A stretch of DNA of 64,000 bases from Thunnus maccoyii (Eukaryota > Chordata > Actinopteri > Scombriformes > Scombridae), in assembly GCF_910596095.1 (NCBI RefSeq), contig NC_056545.1, forward strand, positions 27,613,067 through 27,677,066, written 5' to 3'. The notes beneath the pieces were generated by a model, which ran no database searches, was not told where the DNA came from, and saw only the letters and a list, made by a program, of their open reading frames with translations. Each line of letters starts with the position of its first letter. The first letter of the stretch is position 1. Position numbers and translations under genes: made by a program. Below are positions 1-13,000 of the stretch, piece by piece.

Positions 1-3000
1 GGATCTTTCCTTCCAATCTCTTGCAAAGCTCTGGTGCTCTCCTGAGTAATGAAGCCACCTCCTCTACAGTGTCTGCAACATTCTGAATGGCGGGCACAGG
101 CATGCAGCGAATAATCCATATGTTAAATGCATATGGGTCACTTGGTGATAAAACCACTTGTGGAAACTCCTGCAGAATCCTGCAGGTAAGGTCTCGCATT
201 TTCTGACACATACTGCCTGTAACCAGATAAGTGAGTCCTCTGCAGTGCTCCATCCTCAGCCCCCACTTATTTCGTAACTCTGAGAGAAGCATGTAAAACA
301 GATTCTCTGCATCCACATCGCATGGTAGGAACCCAACGAGGTGCTTCTGTGGAAACCCAGCTACTGTGACTGACCTGATGAAAACTGGGATCTGATCCTT
401 TCCCTCTATACTTGTCACATCCTGAAGCAGAATGGAGAAGAATCGTGCCAATCTGAGGCTGTTTTGGATCTCCTCTCGCATGAGGTCCTCACCGAACTGG
501 AGGATTTCTTTCTTGTCAATTTTCTCCACACAGATACGATTGAGAGACTGCTGACCCCTTGCGCCTCCAATTGGCTCGTCAGTGTTGATGTTTGCACCAT
601 TGATGCTAAATCCGGTCAGTGCCAGGATTTCCTTGAAATAGACTTTAAGAGTCTCTTTTGCTTTGGAGGTGGCTACATCCTCTTGAGTTTGTTTATCATT
701 TTGCTGGTCAGGCGTTACACTGTTCTCTCCAGAATATTCTCTTGTCTCCTCAGTCACTTCTGGTGTTGCTGTGTTTTCTGATGGGAAAGAGAAAATACTA
801 ATTGAAAGGCTGAGATGATTTTTTGTAAAATCCCAAATTCTATCAGTGAATCAATATTAACAACAAGTGCTAATACTGTAACCAAAACCCAAGGATTTTA
901 AACCCTTAACCTCTCACCTCAAGATATCTGAATGAAAATGGGTTCTGTGGGCACCCACAAGTCTCCCCTTTACAGACATGCCCACTTTATACCAATCCCA
1001 TGCAGTTTTGGGCAAAAACCATGCAGTTCTTTGCATGCAATATAAGTGTATGCCTAATCTGAAAATGGTGTATTTGAAAATTTCGGCATACTGGGGTCCC
1101 TAAATTGCATAAATTGGGTCTGACCGGAAAGCTGAGACTTTTGTGGATCCATTGAGTCCAATTGTATTCATGAGTGATAATGTTAGTCCCCATAGTAGCC
1201 ATTTCATTATAGTGAGACCATTTTTGAAACTTGACCTCACAGTATAAAAATACCTATTATGATCTCATGAATTTTTACAACCCCAAACTAAAGACCTAGG
1301 GCATTCAGAGGATATATGGCTTTGCTCAGGTACATTGACAATAAAAGGGTTTCTGAGCAATCTTCAGAGCAGAAGTGCTCGCCATCCAATCGCCGAAAAA
1401 TGCAATTCTTATAGAAATCTCCAAATGTCAAATGTCTCTTAACAAATCACAGCATGAATTTTTCTATGGTGTTCCTCAAGGTCTTGGTGTGTTAAGGGGG
1501 GTATATTGGTAGGATTTTTGACCATTTTTATCAATTCTCAGGTGGTCAAAAATGGTTAGATTTTGCACCAAATCTGTGTAACAAAATCAACTCATAAATT
1601 GCTGCAACCACTTATGAGACCTAATTGAGCATAGGGACGGCCACCATATACTTCCATCATAATATTCCCAGCTTTGAGATGATGTTTACCATTTCTATGT
1701 GGCATATACTGTTGACCTGTCTCCCCCTAATGATCCCCTCCCCCCGTACAAAATGACAAAAATGGGTCTATGGAAGGAGGGGTGAGTGGAAGAGGTTAAA
1801 TGAGGGACTTCTTCACTAATAAATTGAGCCAGCCACTGTACCTTTTGTTTTCTTCACAGAAGCAGGTTCCTCTTCCGACTAGGTAGATGAAAAGGATAAT
1901 TACAGGTTTGCATTTATAGTGTTTTAATATCTGATAAAAAAGGACAAAGAGTAGCCATTTTAAGTGCCGAGTGACACACTTACAGGATCTCTAGCTCGTT
2001 TCCTGTTGTAGGTTGATTGATTATTCACAGGCGTTGTAAAGTCAAAGATTGTTGGAACAGCATCTTCCCTTAAGACACAACTGGAGGCACTCTAAAAGAC
2101 AAAAACAGCAGATCACACTTTCATGCTTAGCCTCAATATACTATAATGTACTATAATGTGTGAATTACCTATAAAATAGGTAATTCCACCTGAACAAGTT
2201 AGTGATAGTGGGATAGTAGGATTTAGAACTACATAGTAACAAAACTATTATCAGCACTTTGTACAGATGGAAAACCTTTTTTTTTTTTAAACAAATGTTC
2301 CATCAACAAACTCAACAAAATCAAGTGTTCTTGTTGGTTTAAAGATGTCATTATTTAAAAACTGAACCACATTGATACTGTTGATCAACAAAACATTTTG
2401 TTGCAGTAAACGATCAGTGTGATTTAGTCAAAGCATATTAAATGATGTCTTACTTACTGTATTGTAGTGGCCTTATATAATAACCTGCAGAATTATTTTT
2501 TCCCTTATGTACAGCACATTATCTATGCCACTGTGTGTTATACATTGAGTTCCATGTTTATCTGGTACACCTGTAGCTTACAATTTTCTCTTTTTGTTGA
2601 CATTGTATGAGAGTAGTGTTGACACAAATCTGTGGGATTTTTTGAAGCTGTAGCCATTGGTGGGGTTAACTGAATTGCATTACATTTAGCTGCAACAATT
2701 AGTCAATCAATCGACTAGTTGTCAGCTATTAAATTCATAACTTATAGCACTGGGCGATATGGACAAAATCAAATATCACAATATTTTTTTTAACAAATTC
2801 CTCAATATCGATATTGCGTCAATATTGTAGGGATGACTATTGGTACTTTCACAAAATATTTACACAATGAGATTTTTTATAAATAATCATCAGTAATCTG
2901 GATATAATGACTAAGTTGGTATAAGCAAATAACAAAACAGCTAGAACAGTCTGATAAGCTCAGAAAATTACATCACTTTACTGTAATGCAGCCTTTAAAA

Positions 3001-6000
3001 CCAGGAAAAGACTACACTTATATCCAAGAAACAGGATGGAAATGTATGTGTTTCTTTGAACATTATAAGATAAACAAAGATACGATTTATAACAAGGCTG
3101 TCGTATTAACTTGCATTTCATTGTACAGGTGTACCTGATAAACTGGTACTTCAGGTTATCCTAGAAGTTATGACAATAAGTGCTGTCGTTATTAGCCTGT
3201 AGTTTTAGCTCACAACAACAAAACAAGGGGAAAAAAAAGAGTTAATAAAAGTTAATATTGTTTTTATAACAATGTTCCTCACAAAGGGTAATAGGCAACA
3301 GATATTCTTCTTACCTGATGAGAGATCATAGAGGGCTCGAAGTGCTTCGCACAAAGTCTGTACAGCCTGTGCAGCTCTTCAGGAGGTTCTGATGCCAAAT
3401 CTTGGCGATGACAGTTGTTCAACCATTGTTCACAGCTGAAAAATACAGAAAAACTGCAGCATAAATTGTTGGGGTCGCATTCAAAGACTAAAACACTGCT
3501 AGTTATGATTCACCAGTTTAACAAGGTTGAGCATGGTGACCCCTTACATTAATAAAATGCGAGCATAGGTCTAAAAGGTTCATTATAGACAGAAACTGAC
3601 AGGACTGCTTGAGCTTGATTACTTTGTTGATATAGATTGTTAGATGACAACACATTAGTGGCTCAAAAAATTCATTCAACAATAGTTAATTACAGACTAA
3701 ATATAATTCAGTAACTAAAAAAGTGACACTTTTTTCTCATCTCAGAGAGTTTAACGTACTTACTATGTGAAAAAAAAATAGGATGTTAATGTTTTTATTA
3801 CAAGTGTGTGCAAATAGACACACAATTATTATATCGGTCCAAATCCATGTATAAGGTATTTGTTTTCAGTTGGCAACTGAAATCAATACCAATTGCTATT
3901 TTCACTGGGAAACTGAGAGATCAACTATACTTAAAGACAAACATAACATCCGTACACAAATCTGTGAGAAATGATTTTGATGCTTACTGCACATGCACAG
4001 TGATGGTATGCTATAAGAGGTCATGTCTGCAACAATTACATGAACTTGGCACAACCACTGACACACTTGACCAACCCAATCTGCTTATGTTAGCTGCATA
4101 TATAACACAACCCTGCCTCAGTTTTGGCAATGATGAGAAACCAAAATTGCCTTTATCATTTTGCATATCCCTTTATTTTTTTACTGTCTTCCATCCTACT
4201 TTTCTTTCATTCTCTCTCTTTCCGTTAATTGATTTTATTGATCCATGAACAGAATAGAGTGGTTAGATTTTCTCATGAGCAAATGAGATTCATTTCCCTT
4301 AATTTAACACAATATCAGGTGGGTGAAACCACAGGAAGAAAAAAGATAGCTGCAAGCAGCAATTTGCAGGTTCAAACCTATTTGCACTCAACAGAATGAA
4401 GCAGCTCAATTGGCCAAAAATAAAGCTGCAAGCAGCAGGTTTCAGGCTTCACAAAGGTGTGTAAAGTCACTACAGCTAGTTTAATTCTGTTTAGAGAAGG
4501 GAGACCAAGCACATACTTGTTTCATCGTTACAATGCATGCAGCATTTCAATAAGTGCAAAGGTTCCACCATTTGGCCCCCCTCATGGGATTTGAATGAAA
4601 CTTGAGGGATGTGTCCAGCGAGTTAAATCAGGATTGCTCAAAGGCATTTTGAGTTATGAGCAAATATGTGATAGGCCACACCCACTTGCACCAATCAATA
4701 TGGCACTTCAGATTTTGTTAATACCTGTCCCCAGAGCATGTTCACGAAAACTGGTGAAATTCTTTTTACTTGTATTTGAGGTACATGTTTTCGGCATTTG
4801 TGAGACCCCATATGGGTTGGGCTCAAAATGCTTTGGAGGACCTATTCCCTGTAACGGACTGAAGTTATCTACCGAGACTTATGATGACTGTACAAATGGT
4901 TAATGAGTTATGGCCGATTAAGCCCCGCCCTTTGTGAATATATTTTGGTTGATGGCAGCCATGTTGTTGGACCGATCTTGCTCGTATATAATAGAAATGT
5001 GTATCTCTCGCAATGCTGTACACTAAATTTGGCGTTGATAAAGTCAAAATCCAGAAAGTTGTATACACATTACTGTTATTCAAATTATGCAAATTAGTAA
5101 AAACAAACAAACAAAAAAACATCATGGCGGACTTTTATGGGTTTTTTATGGCTTTTTGTAGAGCACACTGAGCTGAACTAATGTGTGAAATTTCAAGTCA
5201 ATCAGACTCACTGTGTGGGTGTCCCTGCCTTTCAAAAAAAATGTTTGGGGAATGTGAATATAGCGCCACCACTTGGACGATAGCTGTTACGTTTCTTGTG
5301 AAGCACTTACACATCATTTCCAGTTATTGGGTAAAGTTTCATGTCTATAGTTCGTCCCAGCTCACGACAAAATGAGCCGCGGCAAAAGAAAATAAATAAT
5401 AATAATAGTAATTATAATAATAAAGCGAAGAGAGACAAGGCAAGAAAAAAAAACACACACACACACACACACTCACTGCAGGGCTGGACATGAAATATTT
5501 TGGGAGCCCGTGACCATCAGTAAGCAGTCTTTTCTTTGGCTTGCGGGTTACGCTTCCTGTCCACAGATACAGTACTGTGATTTACCAAGCGGGCTTGCAG
5601 CTGTGGTTCACTTTAAGTCTTTTATATTTAAATATTGTGAATTGGTTTTAAAGCAAGATAACATGACTTTACTTGCTAAATACTACCAGAACATAAATTA
5701 AAAAAACAAACAAAAAACAGAAAACACCGCCGGTTATGAAGCAACAGCAGCAGGACAGGAGGCGCTAGACCGTAATTTATTCACCTGTTAAAACGACGTA
5801 AATATAAGTTTATATTATTCACAATGGGCTGTCCTGCAAGATGACCGAGTAGTTTGTGCAGTTTTGTATGCAACAGCCACAACAATGCCAAACGGCACAA
5901 TCACTGAGGTCTATTCATTTTGCTAAGCTAACGTCAGTCCCACTAACGTTGCCACACCATTGAGACGGTAGGTGTCGTTTACCGATGGCGATTTAAATTA

Positions 6001-6397
6001 CTACACAAAAAGTTTTCAGCTAAGGTTTCTCTTGGTTTGTGAAATGACTGAACACAAAGATAAATTGATGGGGCCAATATCACACGCTATAGTCGCTCTC
6101 CGAGCCAGAATGAGTGAACGGAGTGTAATTCACACGGACTTTTCTTTCAAGAGTAACGTTAGTCTGCGCCATTTTCGACAGAGTTGTGTCACTGTTAGCC
6201 AACATGATGTGAAGCTAACATTGCTAAAGGCGGATAGCTAACACATTCATTTTGCATGCTCATTTATAATCCACATCTGAAGGAAATAAGCAGAACTCTC
6301 ACCGCTCCTGATCCAAAGGAAAGCTGAAAAGTGGAGCAGTCTTATCGGATTCCCCTTGTCGATAATCACAGTTGGCTGCGGCGCAGCAGTCAGTCAT
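1..6397 (-). CDS. thap12: THAP12-like gene, copy 1 (3' part outside window)
   Basis: Five coding exons on the minus strand: 6303..6397 (ATG at 6397), 3315..3435, 1984..2091, 1842..1878 and 1..777, the last cut by the window edge. Phase closes at every junction. Residues 1-72 form a THAP zinc-finger DNA-binding domain: the Cys pair near the start (DCCAAANC), the Cys-x2-Trp at the start of exon 2, and the final Cys-x2-His in YRLCAKHF. Exon 3 carries the DAVPTIFDF box typical of THAP proteins. The partial last exon (about 259 residues, open throughout) is a domesticated hAT-transposase-like region with QIPVFIR and KWGLRMEHCRG, matching the same region of the neighbouring copy. THAP12 (PRKRIR, p52rIPK) is known as a regulator of the PKR inhibitor P58IPK. 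Exon number, phases and the 37-nt fourth exon are identical to the copy at 10061..13494, so the two are tandem duplicates. Family assignment is firm; orthology to a particular fish paralogue is not resolved. Confidence 0.88.
2162..2186. repeat. Short perfect inverted repeat in thap12 copy 1 intron
   Basis: A 10-bp stem (GAATTACCTA) with a 5-nt spacer and its exact complement. It sits just upstream (in gene sense) of exon 3 of thap12 copy 1. No function is evident. Confidence 0.5.
2750..3020. repeat. Teleost dispersed repeat fragment (GGGCGATATGG family)
   Basis: Begins with the CACTGGGCGATATGGACAAA motif and runs through an ATATCGATATTG stretch into a ~200-bp body. I recognise this from memory as a very common non-autonomous repeat of percomorph fishes. 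Only one end is seen, so the copy looks truncated. It lies in intron 2 of thap12 copy 1. Confidence 0.55.
4345..5400. repeat. Probable dispersed repeat starting with AGCTGCAAGCAGC
   Basis: The motif AGCTGCAAGCAGC occurs at about 4348 and again near 4421, a signature I associate with an abundant teleost repeat family. The rest of the stretch is unique-looking DNA with short unsupported ORFs, ending in an AATAAT-rich tract near 5390. It lies in intron 1 of thap12 copy 1. The superfamily is not known to me. Confidence 0.35.
5447..5473. repeat. (CA)n microsatellite
   Basis: A short adenine run followed by about eleven CA dinucleotides in intron 1 of thap12 copy 1. Confidence 0.9.
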
Positions 6398-6745
6398 TTT
6401 GGACTGCAATGTAGCTAAGCTAGCAACTCAGCTAGCTTAGCTGGCGGTTGCAAGCTGGCAAAGCTACTGTGAGCAAACCTGCAGAGTCTACAGAGGCATG
6501 CCTTGGGCTAAACCTGCAGCCGGCACAGCTGAGTTTCACCCTTATTGTCGCTTAAAGTCTCTTTGGCAAACTAAGAACCGACTCATTCCATGCTTTAAAA
6601 GTTGATGTTGTCGTGGTGAACCAAGAGTCGCCGAAAGCGTGTTATCAACCAGGAACTGGACTGTGTAATACACCATGTCAACCAGCAGAGAGCACAATGG
6701 CCCCGGCAGGCCGGGCCAAAGAGCTTCACTGTCAAGATAGTTCAC
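6398..6745 (-). promoter_or_regulatory. Presumed promoter and 5' UTR of thap12 copy 1
   Basis: Sequence directly upstream of the copy 1 ATG. It is richer in GC than the surroundings and contains tandem GCTAGC/TAGCTAAGC motifs at about 6413-6445. No TATA box was recognised. The role is inferred from position only. Confidence 0.4.
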
Positions 6746-6800
6746 ATCCGACTCATGAATGTATTATAAGAGCTCTTATAATACATTCATGATCCGACTC
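6746..6800. repeat. Perfect palindrome flanked by 9-bp direct repeats
   Basis: Positions 6754-6791 are a perfect 38-bp palindrome with no loop, centred on GAGCTC. The 9-mer ATCCGACTC lies on both sides, at 6746-6754 and 6792-6800. This looks like a minimal foldback insertion with a target-site duplication, but no superfamily can be named from so short a core. Confidence 0.7.
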
Positions 6801-9500
6801 CTGTCTAACTGGCAAAAGCGGGCGACTGCCCCAGATGTCCAGGGGCCTCGAAAGCCTCAGGCTCCTGCGACTGCGTCAACTGGTTTGTGCTTTATATTAT
6901 ATAATTCCTTCACTTGTGTTTCTGAAACGTTCTTAATATATTTTTAGGAATCTTATATTTTTTTGTAGTTAAATTTGTTTAAATAATTCTACTAGTGCAC
7001 TGTTTTCGGTCTGGGAGAAACAGAATTTCATTTCAATGTATGCAAGTACTGAGAAATGATAATAAAGTAATCTTGAATATCATATGCCATGATAAGGGCC
7101 CTAAGGTGGGTCCTGCCTCACTGCTCTTGTCTTGAGGAGGGGCCCTGTGTCACCCTGGTTTCAAAAAAAGAAAACCTATCATTTGTTTGTTTTCCCACTA
7201 GCACATGAGCATCCAAGCTGTGTGCCTCCTCCTCCCTCTCTCTCCCTGTTCTGTCCTCTTTGTCCACTCTTTCCACTCAGGCTTCTCTGTACTGGTCCAT
7301 CGGCTGCTCTCATTTCCTTGGCTGTCGGTGCCATTTGGGTCTTCATCCTTCAGGAGATTCAGCCTGCCCTCTCTTCCTTCTGTGTATGTGAATGGTGTGA
7401 CATGAGTTTCCCAGCTGTGTGTGTGTGTAGTCTGTCCTCTTTCCAGGTCTGCATGGTGAGAGAAGGTTTTGTAGTTCACGTCCTATCTGTTTGGCGGCAC
7501 CATCCTCTTGATCAGATTTTTCATATATGTTATCAATTTATCTATAATTCTATCATCCTGTTTTTCCATACTGTCATTTTGCTATCTTGGTCTATTCTGT
7601 ACACACAATATCTATTGCATCTATCCTGAAAGAGGGATCCCTCCTGCTCCTGAGGGTTCTCTACATGTTTGAAAAATCAGAATGTAAACATCTTGATGCA
7701 CTGAGGAAATACAGTACTACAAACAGAAGTACAATAAGCACAAATATCAAATAAGAGGGTCTATGATGAATGTATTTATTTATTTGAATGCAGCTTTGTC
7801 TAGGATAGTCCCTGAAACACCAATGAAAGTTTGTTGGAAAGGTATGACTGTGCTGAATCAAAGCAATATATTATATGTAACTGTAGCAGGTATCCTACTA
7901 GGCTATATCTGGATCGAGGGTCTAAGGAGACAGGATGTTGTATACTGTACAGAATGTAAAGCCTCGTGCTACATGCTCTATCTTACTAAATTCATGTGTT
8001 AATGAAATACATGATAATAAAAGCATGAGAAACTTGCTGTTTAACGAATGAGCTTCAAATATAATTATATATATTATATAAATAAATATATAAATATAAT
8101 AATTTCTATTCATTGACTAATATATTGATGGATGGTAGCCTGGCAAATAGTTAAGAATCTTCATTAGTACTAATTGCTGATATTATAACTGGAATTTCAC
8201 AGGCAATAAACATGAATTTCTGATAAATATTTAAAGTTAATACATATAAATTTAGGCTCTGACAGCTCAGATAACATCTTTTCGGGCTGCCAAACGTCCT
8301 TTTCAGCAGGCAGCACTGCTCTTGTTTTGACTTCATACTCTCTTGGATTTGCAGCTTCCTCTTCTTCACAGTTTTTAAAGCAGATTCGGTTCATTTCATT
8401 CTCACTGATGCCCTCTATAGACCTTGGACGCACATCCTACCAGTCCTTTAGTAAACCATTTAAATCTCTCATCCTGTATTTCCACTTTAGTCCCAAATTC
8501 CCCCCCCACTCCCCCCCCTTTTTTTTGTCAATTTCAAATTAATCCATCAATCTTCATTACATGCTGTGCTCACAATCGGTCATCCATTAAATTACAGATG
8601 ATAAAAATGGTAATTACTATAGTGAGCAACTAGTGTGCAGTTAAAGATGTCTGTTTAATATACACATTTCTGATAATGAAAGCACACTTGCTGTTAACAC
8701 TCTATTTGTTCCTGTCAGTGTTGTTAGGATTTGAAATGTTTTTTGTAAATATGTAACTAAGTTTGCCTTTCATTCATTAAATGACAAGTGAAAAACAAAG
8801 AGAACATTGGCTGAAGCAATATTGCTTAATTGTTATTGCTTTGACAAGACACTTTGACTTGTCATACACTTGGCATTAATCACAGCTTTTGGGACAGCAG
8901 CAAGAAACCATTTAACTCAGAATATGACTTCATGGTGAAGGAGACATGGCTGGAAGGGTGTGGAACAGTGCAGGCAGGCTAAATTGTTTGACTCTTCAAT
9001 CATATCAGATTTCATTAACACCAAACACTATAGTAGAAATTTGAGTCTCAGGGTAGACGCTGACTCAGCTGTTTGTTCTCAAGCATACACTGCACTGTCA
9101 GTCATAATACCCCAAGTGCAAGATGGATAGTGATGCAGTAGATACTGGCACAGAGCAGCTAAGAATTATGGGCCTTATGCACACAGCAGAAGACTTAGAA
9201 GCATCACACTACCTCCAACCAATATGTACTGGAAAAAAACTCCATTAGAACCCAACACTTGAGTGATTAATTGTCAGGACACATCCCTAATACAAATATT
9301 TTAGGCGCTGCCCTGGTTGTTCTCATCCATCTTGCACCAGTGGTCCCTGTTCTGTCTTGAAAATAAATTTCTGTTTTAGTCTGAACAGAAGGAAAACAAA
9401 ATGTTCCTGCTTATTTGTGTCTCAAAAAACAGGGTTAAGAAAACAAAATATACATAAATTGAGAATAAGGACCAGAAAGGTTATCAAACCAAAGAGTCTA
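6801..9500. other. Gene-poor interval between the two thap12 genes
   Basis: No coding region is supported. A segment near 7010-7075 with GAATTTCATTTCAATG and an AATAAAG end resembles the 3' tail of a fish retroposon. The stretch 7590-7665, with GAGGGATCCCTCCTGCTCC, resembles another dispersed teleost repeat. A C- and T-rich low-complexity run lies at 8500-8526. AT-rich sequence fills 8050-8110. Short ORFs here overlap on both strands, have no recognisable domains, and are treated as chance. Confidence 0.45.
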
Positions 9501-9504
9501 CATC

Positions 9505-9510
9505 TTTATT
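9505..9510 (-). terminator. Candidate poly(A) signal of thap12 copy 2
   Basis: TTTATT on the plus strand reads AATAAA on the gene strand, about 550 bp past the stop codon of thap12 copy 2. It is the likely 3' end of that transcript, but other A-rich sites occur nearer the gene. Confidence 0.4.
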
Positions 9511-10060
9511 TACATTTTCAGAGAAGGATTTATAGCTAGTCCCCCTTACCCAATTATTAAAGGTCAGCAAATTCTTGAGTGACACAGCAAAAAACACTTG
9601 CTTACAAGAGTATTAACTCCAATGTCTAAAACATCAACAATTTGCAACTGATTTGAACGATGGAGTCAAAGAAAGGTGATGGGGGAGCTGGAATTTTTAG
9701 ATTTTTATGTTGTAAATTTACAGGGTGTTTTACAGGGAGTTTCAAAAGCTGGCTCACAAAATAGCATGAAAACAGCATAAAAAACAAAAAATAAAAGCAA
9801 AAACTCAAAAATGTCTGATACTCAATACATGACACTGCAGCCCAGATTCTCTTTCATCTACATTCTACATTTTAATTAAAAAAACAAAACAAAAAACAAC
9901 TAAATGGCCCACGAAAGACGCTACTTCAGTATGAGGATTATAAAGTGAAAAACAAGAACAACAAAAAAGATGCTTATTTCATCAAGATAACACAATTTGC
10001 AAATGTCCTATTAACAAAGCTGCGGATCACCTGCCTGGAGGTTTAACTACCACATCATAA

Positions 10061-13000
10061 CTAAGACACCTCCTCTGTGTCAGGGTATGTCTTCATGTAG
10101 ACTTCAACCATTGTATCCAGATCACACTCAACATCATAGTTCATGTTCAAAAGAGCGAGACTTTTTGATTTGAACTTGTCAGGTGTGTTCTCCATGTACA
10201 TCCTGAAGCGCTTATATGCATCATCACAGCTATCCTCCAGAGCCAAGGTAGGCAGGATGCCGATCAGTCTCAGGACTGCAAGCATGTTTGGGAAGAACTT
10301 CACGTCGGCTAGCTGCAGCGTTTCATGGAGACTAGAAGGAAAAGTCTCACCTTTGCCCTTTTTGCTCCATTTGACCCACCAACAATGCAGCTCAGCGGAC
10401 AGGGTTCCAGCATTGGGGATGTCATCTTTAAACAATTGCACGTTTTCTTCATCGGGTTCGGTGGACTTGTGCTGCTCTATGACTGCAGGCACTAGTGACA
10501 GACATCTCAGAGCCTTCAGGTGGTTCTCACAGAAGAGTTCATTCACTTCTTTGATGACATGGTTCACAACAGGAACAGACAAGTGCTCCTTGTAGTAACT
10601 CTCTGGCTGAATGGTTCCCGGTTCTGACTGATGCTTTCTCAAGAATGATCGAGGAACTGTGACTGGGATGTCCAGCGCAGCAGCAAGGTTACTGGCTTCA
10701 TCGTTCCAGAACTCATGATACACGTCGATGTTGTCGGACACTTCCTTCAGGGAGTGCAATACAGCTTTTAAGCTGTGTGCAGCAAAATGCACGTCTGTTG
10801 CTTTCCCTTGCATGTTCTTCCCAAATGCCCTTGTAAGTGTCATAGTGTTTTTCAGGACAACAAGCGCCATGATGAACTCAAAATCAGCCAGCGCTTTTGA
10901 AATCTCTAAGGCGTCGTGTGTGACTTGATCGTTCCACCTCAAGTCCTCGTTGTCATGTACGCTGTCCACACAGAGTAGCAATGCCTCTAGGATTTCCACA
11001 GCCACCTCAAACGCGTCATGACGTCTGGTCCAGCTGGTACGACAGATCTCCTTCAGTTCATTGGCTTTCTCCTCTTTCTCTGGGTAGAAAATCGAAATTG
11101 CGTGCTCCAACTCCAAATACAGTGAAGGGGTCTGACTGAAGAATGACTCAATCTTCTTAAGGGTACACATGACAAGCTGAACCCCTGACAAAGCCATACC
11201 ACCGGCCAGCGACATGTTCAAGGTATGAGTGGATCTTAGCGTAAGCACTGCCATTGGATACCTCTCCATCAGTTTGGCGGCAAATGTTTTTATTTTACTA
11301 AAATGTGCCCCAGAGCAGGAGTGGGCTTGACCTCTACACTGTTCCATATTTAAGCCCCATTTGTCTGTCATTTCAGAGAGCAGTTTCTCTGCCAGGGCAT
11401 CTCCATCTCCTTCAAACGACAAGAATCCAACAAACCTCTCCCGCTGGCAGTTTGACTGGTCCACAAAACGGAGAAAGACTGGGAGGTACCATTCTCCTGA
11501 GATCTTCACCAAATCATCAGTAATTAATGAGAAAAAGACGTTTTGTTTAACTTCCTCCATCAGCTTTCCGCGGATGCATTTCTCGCACACCTCAATCAAT
11601 TGACTCAGCTGAGCTGATGAGCAGCACTCCTTATTTGCATCGTGCCTCGTCTTTAGGACTTCATCTCCACAACTCATGCGATATTCTAACAATGCCTGAA
11701 AGTTGCTTGACCCAAGGCTGTCCTGTTTATTATCACCAGGCCCTGTCGGAGGAATGCCTTGGTCTGCCAACAGTACAAGAACTTCAAATAATGACTTGAG
11801 ATACTCTTTGTATTTCTCTTCCTCCGGGATTGTCTGGACATCTTCTTTATTTGTCTCTGCTTGAGACTTTTTGATTTCTACAGGGAAAACAGAAATGATT
11901 GAAAGCCAAATCAATCATTAATCTTGTGACAAATGTGGGTGTGAGATTCATTTGCTGCAAAAACAAGTGATAAACGTGTGTGTGCTGATATTTCTACTTA
12001 CTTTTTCTCCCCTTACTCTCCTTTTCATCATCTTTGGTCTACAATATAAAAAGGAAAAATTAAAATTTGGATTACATAGAATGACAAATTATCCTTATCA
12101 TTTAAAGTAATTAAGATTTAATTCACCCACCGTCTCTTTACTGCGTTTGACCTGTCCATTTTGAGGTTGGCTTGGTGCATCAAAGATAGTTGGAATGGCA
12201 TCATCCTTCAAGACTGTACTCTGAAAACAAAGTCAAGTCAAAACTGTTTATTGTACAGAACATATGGTGACTGAATCAATAATTACTTCAGTTTAACTTG
12301 AATACTCAAATATTCATAAAAAGCATACTATACTGTACTTTATATAATGTTACGTGACATAGGCTAATTTATGAAGCTGGTGTAGCCCCTTTTCACATTT
12401 TAAACTGATTAAAACATAATTATGAATATTATATTCCATTTTTGCTAAGTCTGCTCCACTAGATGCCACTGAACTCTACACACTGCAACTTTAAAGACTG
12501 GAAATGACATGGGGGAATGTCACACTGTCCTCTGTGGTTTGGTTCTAAGACCATGTGCAGCTTGAAGAAATAACTTACACTATCAGTGGAAGATGTTACA
12601 AAATGTTTCCCACAAAGTCTGTAGTATCTGTACAACTGGTTTGGTGATTTGTCGATGAGATCTTGCCGCTGGCATTTTTCAACCCACTTCTTGCACCTGT
12701 AGGGAGATATCAAACCAACATGTGAAAAAAGTTGAAAGTCAACAGAAATTTGGGTTTGGAGGTTATATTATGGTTACAGTCAATTCAACAAACTCACAAA
12801 TGTTTTCTTTTTCTTGAGATGTTATGAATATGCAAGGTATGATATATAAGCCAGCCAGTGAAAACCGTCTACAATAAAAAAAGGGGTTAAAATTGTGAAT
12901 AATCCTTTTAAGGTTATGAACTTTTCAGGAATAAAATACCGGGGCCGCAACATCCGCTGCAAGAGTCAGAACTAACGTTAGACGTTTACTGTCTGCCACC

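Noticed and set aside
3808-4248. 146-aa plus-strand ORF in thap12 copy 1 intron
   Set aside because: No domain, no splice or promoter context, and it lies in AT-rich intronic sequence.
7132-7629. 165-aa ORF with Ser/Leu/Pro-rich content
   Set aside because: Overlaps pyrimidine-rich low-complexity DNA and competing ORFs in other frames; resembles dispersed repeat sequence.
10061-11877. THAP12 body as an active hAT transposon
   Set aside because: It is spliced to a THAP domain with conserved introns, has no terminal repeats or duplication, and matches a known domesticated host gene.
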